Source: G963704535 sp963704535 (lineage in GTDB: Bacteria > Chloroflexota > Chloroflexia > Chloroflexales > Roseiflexaceae). Taken from it: 64,000 nucleotides of DNA. This document shows, piece by piece, positions 57,958 through 64,000 of the stretch. Numbering within the stretch: position 1 is the stretch's first letter; each line of letters opens with the position of its first letter. A program made the position numbers and the translations under genes. The stretch spans positions 5,456,001-5,520,000 of the forward strand of contig OY969916.1 of NCBI GenBank assembly GCA_963704535.1, in the 5' to 3' direction. The notes under the pieces are model-generated. The model did no database searches, had not been told where the DNA came from, and saw nothing but the letters and a program-made list of their open reading frames with translations.

Positions 57958-60900
57958 CTACTTCGGCGGTTGTCTGGCGAGAAGCTGCGCTGCCACTTCC
58001 TCAAGGGTACGGGTAGGGATAGGTGTCCCAGTAGAGGCATCCTGCGGCGCGGGGGGCGGAGCATTCAGATCGGTAAGTAATCCCAGCGCCCGATCTCTGG
58101 TCTCTTTACCGCTGGCCGGGTGCAGGCTCACCAGGTAGAGCAGTTCCAGCGTGCGCTCAGGTTCGGTCTGCGTCTGGAGCGCGGCGATCCCGACCAGCGC
58201 ATCCAGGGCTAGCGGCGGCGCCTGGATCTCCATCGCCGTTCGCAGCGCCGCATCGAAATACGCCCGCGACGCCGGCTCCTCACCACAGGCGCGCGCCACC
58301 TGCCCAAGGTCGTTGAGCGTCAGGCCCACACCGAGACGGTAGCCGATCTGCTCAAACATGGCGCAGCTCTCCAGATGGAGCTGCTGCGAGTCGCTGTACT
58401 GCTCCAACTTATAGGCGATGATGCCCAGGTTGTTGAGTGCGACCGCGATCCCGTAGTGATTGTCGATCATCCGAGCGATCGCCAGGCTGGCGCGCAGCAG
58501 TTGCTGCGCCTCGCCATACTCAAGCAGATAATAGGCGATAATGCCAAGGTTAATCAGCGCCCTGGCTTCGCCCCAGCGATCGCCCAGAGCCTGGAAGATC
58601 GTTAGCCCTTCACGGAACAATTGCCTGGCCTCACGGTATTCCCCCAAAGCCCCGGCGACGATCCCCAGGTTGGTATAGGCCTTGGCGGCGATCGCACGAT
58701 CGCCGCTCTGCGTGCAGATCGCCAGGCTTTCCTCCAGGGCCTCGCGCGCCACGTGGTACTGCCCTTTGATGCGCGCAATATCGCCGAGGCAGGCCAGGCA
58801 GAACGCGGTCTCGGCCAGCGCCGCGCGGCCGCGAAACACCGCCAGCAACTCGTGGAGCAACTGCGCCGCATGCTCATTACGGCCAAGCCGGTAGCAGAAA
58901 CCACCCTGGTAGGCGCGCATCTGCGCGACCAGCAGCCGATCCGCCTCGGCCTGCTCCTCCCCGGCGATAGGCAGGGCAGCGATCCGCTGGGCAACCTCCC
59001 TGAAATGTTCCTCGCCTTCCTGGAATCGTCCCTGAATTTCGAAAAAGAGGTACAGATTGCTCGCGAAGATCTGAATCTCCGGCCGCCAGCCCTGTTCGAC
59101 TGCCCAGGCCCATCCGGTACGGATATTTTCAAGCTCCTGCCGAATCTCCGACAGCGCCTCCTGCTGCGGCCCGCCTTTAATCGACTCCCCGTAGCGACGC
59201 AGAACATCCGCGTAGTACCCACAATGGAGCGCCTGCGTCTCGGCGCGCGCCGCTTCGTTCAGCTTCTCCTGGGCATACTGCCGGATCACGCCAAGCATCT
59301 CGTAGCGCCCCGCAGCCGTGCGATGCAGCAGCGACTTGTCCACCAGCCCCAGCAGCAACGGCAGCGTCGCGCCGGCCACGCGCTCGGCGGCTTCCCTGCG
59401 GCACCCGCCCTGAAAGATCGCCAGCCGCCCCAACACGCGCTGCTCCTGTTCGGAGAGCAGCTTCCAGGAATGCTCGAACACCGCACGCATGCTGCGATGG
59501 CGCTCCGGCACATTACGCAGCGATGTGGCGAGAAAATCAAGGTTGCTCTCGACCTCTCTGACGATCTCCTGGCATGAAAGCATACGCAGCCAGCTCGTGG
59601 CCAACTCGATCCCCAGCGGCATCCCAGCCACCAGCCGGCAGATGCGCGCGATGCACGGCTTGTCTGCATCGGCCGGCGCGAAGTCTGCATGGACGCGCCG
59701 CGCGCTCTGGAAGAAGAGCTGGATCGCGCCGTACTGCTCAAACTCCGACGCCGCTTCGTGTTCGGGATAGTGCAGCCCTTGAACCTCCAGCGCCCATTCC
59801 TCCTGCAAGTTGAGCCGCTCGATCGAGGTCGCCAGGATCTTCACCGCCGGGGCCTCGATCACAATCTCCGTCAGCAGCTCAACCGCGCCGACAAGTTGCT
59901 CGGCGCTATCGACCAGGAGCAGGAGGTGCTTGGAACGCAGAAAGTCAAGCAGTTGCCGTTTCGGATCACCCGCCGCATAGAACGAGAACCGGAGCGCGTC
60001 CGCGACCGCCGAGAGCAGCAGTGTCGTCGAATTGATCGTGGCACACGACACGAAGTAGATCCCATGTGCGAACGCTTCGCGCTGCTCGGATGCGGCCTGC
60101 ACCGCCAGGCGGGTCTTGCCGATCCCGCCCGGCCCGACCAGTGTCAGCAGCCGGCACGCCGGATCGCGGATCAGCGCCGCGATCTTATCCAGCTCCTCGG
60201 CCCGTCCGACAAACGGGCCTGATTGCGAGGGCAGATGGAGCACCTGCATGGTCTCCAGCACCGGGGCGCGGGCGCCATTGCCGTCGCCGTTGTGGGCTGC
60301 CGGGGACGCCGTCTCGGGGTCGGGTGCCGGCTGTGACTCAGGCTGTGGTGCCGGCAATTGTTTCGTTTTAATCGCTTGATACAGCTGAGTGGTGGTCTCT
60401 TGCGGCGCGACCCCCAATCCCTCCTCAAGCGCCCGTAGGCACTCCTGGTACTGGCGCAGCGCGGCGCTGTGCTGGCCCGACCAGGCGTACAGCCGCATCA
60501 GCGCGCGCTGCGCCGGCTCATGCAGGGTGTCGAGCGCGAGCCACTGCCGCGCGTAGGGGATCGCGGTCTCGAACTGGCCACGGGCGCTATATTCATCCAC
60601 CAGCCGTTCCAACGCGCCGACGAAATCTCGCTGTAGGTGCTCGGCCTGAAAAAACTGCCACTCTTCGAAGTTGGCGCTGTCGCTGAGCGCGAAGCCATAC
60701 ATAAAGCCATCGCGGTATAGCTCGACCACCTCGGTCAACAGCTCCAGGCACGTAGAGCAGCCCGTGGCTCCACGATGGTCGTGCGCCCGGCTGGTCGCGA
60801 GCGCTGCGGCGAACTGATCGACGTCGAGCCAGAGATCGGCATCCGGGTTCAGGCCGATCGCGTCCCGATCGACATTCAGATAATCGCCGGCCAGCGCTTT

Positions 60901-61116
60901 ATTCAGCGCCCAGACGGTGCGGCGCAGATTTGCGTACGCTCGGACGTGATTATACTCCGGCCACAGGAGCGCAGCCAGCTCGGCACGGCTATGATGCTGG
61001 TGGGTCACGGCGAGATAGGCAATCAGGGCGATCGCTTTGCGCGTGTCCACCTCGACCGGCGCGCCATCACGTTCGATCCGCGGCCGACCAAGCAGGAACA
61101 GCATCAGTCTGGGCAC
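57958..61116 (-). CDS. SARP-type transcriptional activator with NB-ARC and TPR domains
   Basis: 1052 residues from GTG 61116 (VPRLMLFLLGRPRIERDG fits the family start; longer frames are open but not family-like). Winged helix 1-100, then a BTAD domain about 100-250 (VELYRDGFMYGFALSDSANF, QYQECLRALEEGLGVAPQET). A NB-ARC ATPase follows: Walker A TLVGPGGIGKTRLAVQAA (about 325-342) and LRSKHLLLLVDSAEQL. The C-terminal 400 residues are TPRs of about 40 residues (AYTNLGIVAGALGEYREARQ, ALINLGIIAYYLLEYGEAQQ). This is an AfsR/GutR-like regulator. It lies upstream of the subtilase and cellulase genes on the same strand and may control them. Confidence 0.93.
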   Translation of the reverse strand: MPRLMLFLLGRPRIERDGAPVEVDTRKAIALIAYLAVTHQHHSRAELAALLWPEYNHVRAYANLRRTVWALNKALAGDYLNVDRDAIGLNPDADLWLDVDQFAAALATSRAHDHRGATGCSTCLELLTEVVELYRDGFMYGFALSDSANFEEWQFFQAEHLQRDFVGALERLVDEYSARGQFETAIPYARQWLALDTLHEPAQRALMRLYAWSGQHSAALRQYQECLRALEEGLGVAPQETTTQLYQAIKTKQLPAPQPESQPAPDPETASPAAHNGDGNGARAPVLETMQVLHLPSQSGPFVGRAEELDKIAALIRDPACRLLTLVGPGGIGKTRLAVQAASEQREAFAHGIYFVSCATINSTTLLLSAVADALRFSFYAAGDPKRQLLDFLRSKHLLLLVDSAEQLVGAVELLTEIVIEAPAVKILATSIERLNLQEEWALEVQGLHYPEHEAASEFEQYGAIQLFFQSARRVHADFAPADADKPCIARICRLVAGMPLGIELATSWLRMLSCQEIVREVESNLDFLATSLRNVPERHRSMRAVFEHSWKLLSEQEQRVLGRLAIFQGGCRREAAERVAGATLPLLLGLVDKSLLHRTAAGRYEMLGVIRQYAQEKLNEAARAETQALHCGYYADVLRRYGESIKGGPQQEALSEIRQELENIRTGWAWAVEQGWRPEIQIFASNLYLFFEIQGRFQEGEEHFREVAQRIAALPIAGEEQAEADRLLVAQMRAYQGGFCYRLGRNEHAAQLLHELLAVFRGRAALAETAFCLACLGDIARIKGQYHVAREALEESLAICTQSGDRAIAAKAYTNLGIVAGALGEYREARQLFREGLTIFQALGDRWGEARALINLGIIAYYLLEYGEAQQLLRASLAIARMIDNHYGIAVALNNLGIIAYKLEQYSDSQQLHLESCAMFEQIGYRLGVGLTLNDLGQVARACGEEPASRAYFDAALRTAMEIQAPPLALDALVGIAALQTQTEPERTLELLYLVSLHPASGKETRDRALGLLTDLNAPPPAPQDASTGTPIPTRTLEEVAAQLLARQPPK

Positions 61117-61533
61117 AATGGAACCCCGTTGTCGATCGTCGATGCCACTATTCAATTCTAGCCGGACAAGCGCATGGTAGGTATGGGTGGGTTCATTATA
61201 CCGCATGGAAAGAGGGGTCACAACTCTCATACATGAGGTGCGGGGAATGTTACACACGCCTCGATGGCGTCACGCAGGAGGTAGCTGGCGTGTCACAAGT
61301 CACAGCGCGGCGACGAATGAAAAGGCATCGGAGCGCCTATCCGGCTCGCCGAGAGCAGAAACGAGCGAAAGTCGTAGCTCGACATGTCACGACATGCGCG
61401 CTTGGACAGAACATATAGTGATAGAGGTTCGAACGTGATGGTCAGGGCTGGGTATGGCTGTGACGGCACAGACGACTGCAACGACGCCGCACGGGAGCGG
61501 ACATGGCCAAAGCAGAAGAGAGGCTGATGGCAT
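61117..61533. other. Gene-free region between divergent regulators
   Basis: Divergent from the SARP gene and the first HTH gene. I see no gene, repeat array or consensus promoter that I can defend. Short open frames read in several directions without family similarity. Confidence 0.5.
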
Positions 61534-62286
61534 ATGCTTCGATCGCATCAAATAGCTTCGGCATTGCCCGGCAGTCATTTGCTGTACGCCGCCGCCAAGC
61601 TGCGGGTGAAGGGGACGCCTCGCCAGCCGTGGCGCCGCCGTGGGGATGATCGTCGGCGCAGCGGGCGACCACTCGTGACAGTGCCGGCATATTGGGCACG
61701 GTGGGCTGGCGTGCTGCATGGCTGGGCGCGCCCTACGAGCCGCGCCGGCGCTACGCTCAGTTGGAGGATCTGGGTCGAGATCTTGCTGGCCTCGCTGGCA
61801 GGCGCGGCCTTGATCGTGACGGCACGTAGGCGACGCGCACGCCGTCGACAGCTCTCCACCGCGCGCGAACAGATGGCCGATCAGATTGGCGTCTTTTTCG
61901 ATCGGCTGATGAGCCGGGTCGATCCCCACCATTCGGCCGTTCCCGCCCTCGACCAGCAGGCCCAGGTTCTCGCCGGCCGCTGGCTTGCGCTCCAACGCAT
62001 CCGCGCCGGGCTGAACGCCGTACAGGTCGCCAAGCGGCTGGGCCTCCCCGCCGAGACGCTGCTCTTGCTGGAGACTGGTCTGGCCGATGAGGCGCTGGCA
62101 CAAGATGCCGTATGGGTACGGCTGGCGGCGATGCTGGCCGAGCCGAAGGGCGCCGCCGGGTGCGAATCGGTTCTCAATATCGCGCTCGGCCGTTTCGGGG
62201 CGGCCGATACCGAGTCAATCGTGTTGATTGAGGCTGACCTACGGCGCATGACTGCGAACAACCACCAACTCTCAGAGACTGTTTGA
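61534..62286 (+). CDS. Membrane-associated HTH (XRE-like) protein, paralog 1
   Basis: 250 residues. A basic N-terminus leads to one hydrophobic segment (WVEILLASLAGAALIVTA, about 81-98) and an RRRRARRR stretch. The C-terminal domain has an XRE-like helix-turn-helix: AGRWLALQRIRAGLNAVQVA, KRLGLPAETLLLLETGLADE. It is homologous throughout its C-terminal half to the next gene (FFDRLMSR..., GRWLALQR..., LLLLETGLAD). The true start within the basic N-terminal region is uncertain. The last residues and TGA stop come from the terminal repeat of a MITE-like element. Confidence 0.65.
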   Translation: MLRSHQIASALPGSHLLYAAAKLRVKGTPRQPWRRRGDDRRRSGRPLVTVPAYWARWAGVLHGWARPTSRAGATLSWRIWVEILLASLAGAALIVTARRRRARRRQLSTAREQMADQIGVFFDRLMSRVDPHHSAVPALDQQAQVLAGRWLALQRIRAGLNAVQVAKRLGLPAETLLLLETGLADEALAQDAVWVRLAAMLAEPKGAAGCESVLNIALGRFGAADTESIVLIEADLRRMTANNHQLSETV

Positions 62287-62373
62287 AAAGGGGGAGTTTG
62301 AGGGGAGCGCCCCTCAAGAAGCCTCTTTCCACCCAGGATCGTAGGCGAGAGATGCCCTTTTCAAACAGTTTCT
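62274..62373. repeat. MITE-like element, complete copy 2
   Basis: 100 bp with 19-bp terminal inverted repeats AGAGACTGTTTGAAAAGGG and CCCTTTTCAAACAGTTTCT (one mismatch). Internal hairpin GAGTTTGAGGGGAGCGCCCC TCAAGAA, then CCACCCAGGATCGTAGGCG. Related to copy 1 at 33329-33430. It supplies the stop codon of the upstream HTH gene. Confidence 0.85.
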
Positions 62374-62407
62374 CAGGGATCAGCACCCACATATAGGGCA
62401 CAGCGCC

Positions 62408-62827
62408 ATGACAAGTCAGCAACCGAAAGCGTTGGCGGATGCCTTCTTCGACCAATTGATCAAGCGGCAAGCTGCCCATGCGACGGCGGAAGACGCCTTG
62501 CTCCAGCAAGAGCGGATCTTCTGCGGGCGCTGGCTGGCGCTGCGCCGCCTTGAGCTTGGCCTGACCCTCGATCAGCTCGCCGAACAGTCACAGCTTCCCA
62601 CACATACGATCCTCTTCCTGGAAACCGCTTTAGTAGATCCGCAGCTCGCCGCAGCCGAAAGCTGGGAGCGCTATAGTCCTGCGCTTGCCGCCGTGCATGG
62701 CGACCAGGCCTTGATACAGCGGATCATGGCGACTGCGCTTGGCGTCGAACGGCCACCCGACAGGCATGTCATGGCGCGGGTCGCGGCGGATCTCAGCATG
62801 GCCTACGCGGAAAGCCAAACGATTTAA
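62408..62827 (+). CDS. HTH (XRE-like) protein, paralog 2
   Basis: 139 residues from ATG 62408. It has the same core as the preceding protein without the membrane segment: AFFDQLIKRQAAHATAED, FCGRWLALRRLELGLTLDQL, AEQSQLPTHTILFLETALVD, then ALIQRIMATALGVERPP. The helix-turn-helix would be about residues 47-75. The two genes are tandem paralogs separated by a MITE-like element. They precede a sigma-like gene on the same strand, so they may regulate it or be its partners. Confidence 0.75.
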   Translation: MTSQQPKALADAFFDQLIKRQAAHATAEDALLQQERIFCGRWLALRRLELGLTLDQLAEQSQLPTHTILFLETALVDPQLAAAESWERYSPALAAVHGDQALIQRIMATALGVERPPDRHVMARVAADLSMAYAESQTI

Positions 62828-62829
62828 AG

Positions 62830-62935
62830 GTGCTCGAACTTTGCAAGAGGAGTTTGAGGGCCGCCCTCAAGAATCCCACTTCCACCACCGATCGTAAGCC
62901 AGACAGTGCCCTTTCAAACAGCTTCCAACTCTTTT
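62830..62935. repeat. Degenerate MITE-like element, copy 3
   Basis: GAGGAGTTTGAGGGCCGCCC TCAAGAATCCC, then CCACCACCGATCGTAAGCC, ending GCCCTTTCAAACAGCTTCC. Same layout as copies 1 and 2, but the left terminal repeat is decayed. The remaining bases to 63114 show nothing recognisable. Confidence 0.7.
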
Positions 62936-63114
62936 CTGAAGAACAAGAGTAGTGCAACAATTGCGTACTTTCGGTACTAATAATCATGCGGTAGACAAGA
63001 TCTCCACGGCGGCTTTTCACATTACTCTATGGGGTGGAGGAGATTGAGGGGTAATCCTCATCGTCCTCTTATAAAGAATTCGTTAGTTGAATCTTGTCAC
63101 GTAACATTATTAAG

Positions 63115-64000
63115 ATGCCGAATAATAGTCAACTGGCCTGCTTCGCCCTCCCCTACATCCCACCCTCCATCCCAGTCGGCCCAGCAGATGCCAAGCTGCA
63201 CAAGGAAGACGAGCCGACCATGCCATCCACGGATGATCACGGGTCCAACCAGATACCCGATCCTATTGTGCCCTTGGTGTTGCGTTGCCAACAGGGGTAT
63301 GCGGCGTGGGTTGAAGCGGTGGAGGCTGGGCAGCGCGAGGAACTGGGTACACAGTACCGGCAATCGCTCGAAGAGCTATATGAAATGCTGGCCGACGATC
63401 TACGGAAAAGCGCGCGCGCCTGGGTGCGGAAAACCGGCTATGATGTCGAAGCGCTGGCCTTGAATCAGTTTGGCGGCATTGTGTTCGCGCTCCCCAAGCT
63501 CGACATCGACCCGAAACGCAATGTGCGGAACCTGCTGCTGCTGATCGGCCGGCGTGGCTTGATCGACGACTACCGGCGCACCATCTCAACCGGCCCGCGG
63601 CGACGCTCGAACCAGATCGACCAGGACCGCGCGCCGGAGCCGGGCGCGCCCGAGGCGCGTATGTGGCGCGCGCCGGGCGAACAGGCCAGCCAGGTCACCT
63701 CGCTGGATGCGCTTCCCGACCTGGCCGACACGCGCGGCGCGAGCGTGGAAGAGCGTACGGCCAGGCAGCTCGACAACCGCTCGATCCTCGATGCAGCCTG
63801 GGAGTTCTGGCATCATACCTACGCCGGGATCGATCTCCAGATTATGATGCTGCGCTACGAGATTGAGCCACCACGCTCATTCAGCGAGGTTGCCGAGCAA
63901 CTCGGGACGGGATGGATCGAGGCGACGGTGCGCCAGCGCCACAAGCGCATGCTCGACGCGACGCGCAAATACTTGCGCGAACGCGGGCTGATCGACGATG
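63115..64000 (+). CDS. Divergent sigma-70-like regulator, 3' truncated by the window
   Basis: An open frame from ATG 63115 runs off the window end (295 codons). ATG 63220 is an alternative start, with AAGGA upstream at a long spacing. The middle part (DVEALALNQFGGIVFALPKL, NVRNLLLLIGRRGLIDDYRR) recalls sigma region 2. The C-terminal part (WEFWHHTYAGIDLQIMMLRY, FSEVAEQLGTGWIEATVRQR, HKRMLDATRKYLRERG) recalls region 4 with its helix-turn-helix. It is more divergent than the ECF factor at 12356-13006, so a sigma-like or HTH-regulator role is tentative. It follows the two HTH paralogs on the same strand. Confidence 0.6.
   Translation, partial: MPNNSQLACFALPYIPPSIPVGPADAKLHKEDEPTMPSTDDHGSNQIPDPIVPLVLRCQQGYAAWVEAVEAGQREELGTQYRQSLEELYEMLADDLRKSARAWVRKTGYDVEALALNQFGGIVFALPKLDIDPKRNVRNLLLLIGRRGLIDDYRRTISTGPRRRSNQIDQDRAPEPGAPEARMWRAPGEQASQVTSLDALPDLADTRGASVEERTARQLDNRSILDAAWEFWHHTYAGIDLQIMMLRYEIEPPRSFSEVAEQLGTGWIEATVRQRHKRMLDATRKYLRERGLIDD

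Overview
The window is a GC-rich bacterial chromosome segment that most resembles a filamentous, aerobic, menaquinone-using Chloroflexota (Chloroflexia; Roseiflexus, Kouleothrix or Herpetosiphon-like). This is an inference. It rests on a complete classical menaquinone pathway, a subtilase ending in WASVN repeats, multi-GAF kinases, a SARP-type activator, modular cellulases with Thr-Pro linkers, and intergenic regions full of heptanucleotide microsatellites and small palindromes. No rRNA, tRNA, CRISPR array, complete insertion sequence or phage was found.

Layout. 1-2656: end of a sugar ABC importer (permease) and a GH127 arabinofuranosidase broken by frameshifts. 3275-4905: small genes, including a glycine-zipper peptide joined to a membrane-anchored glutaredoxin-like protein. 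5098-7748: M24 peptidase and membrane STAS protein. 8301-13006: dnaE and a sigma-70-family factor with a consensus promoter. 13315-16516: PfkB kinase, then a TetR regulator with an evident operator, a PaaI-type thioesterase and a GNAT protein. 16696-18434: a T-box leader (probable GAC specifier) in front of an archaeal-type aspartyl-tRNA synthetase, with a heptamer-repeat hairpin inside the riboswitch. 18700-19181: promoter, structured leader and a 62-aa protein.

19629-33201, all on the minus strand: menF-menD-menH-menB-menA-menC-(antitoxin)-menE, then a substrate-binding protein, an ATPase, and one reading frame that fuses an ABC permease to a second MenA/UbiA-type prenyltransferase. Two nearly identical promoters precede menF and the binding-protein gene. 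This suggests the transporter is part of quinone metabolism, with import possibly coupled to prenylation.

33418-37462: GNAT protein, STAND-like NTPase with helical repeats, small membrane protein. 37689-45318: a two-gene signalling operon made of a roughly 1660-residue multi-GAF histidine kinase and a regulator with REC, pseudokinase, P-loop and winged-helix parts. 45841-46283: 42-bp tandem array and HicB-like antitoxin. 46505-61116: cellulose/xyloglucan degradation cluster (GH5-FN3-FN3-CBM3; GH74-CBM2; GH5-CBM2-CBM2-GH6), a secreted subtilase, and a SARP/NB-ARC/TPR activator. 61534-64000: two paralogous HTH proteins and a sigma-like protein cut by the window end.

At least six genes carry internal frame changes, several in G/C homopolymers. 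Uncorrected sequencing indels are more likely than mass gene decay. Coordinates for those genes are given as whole reconstructed loci.
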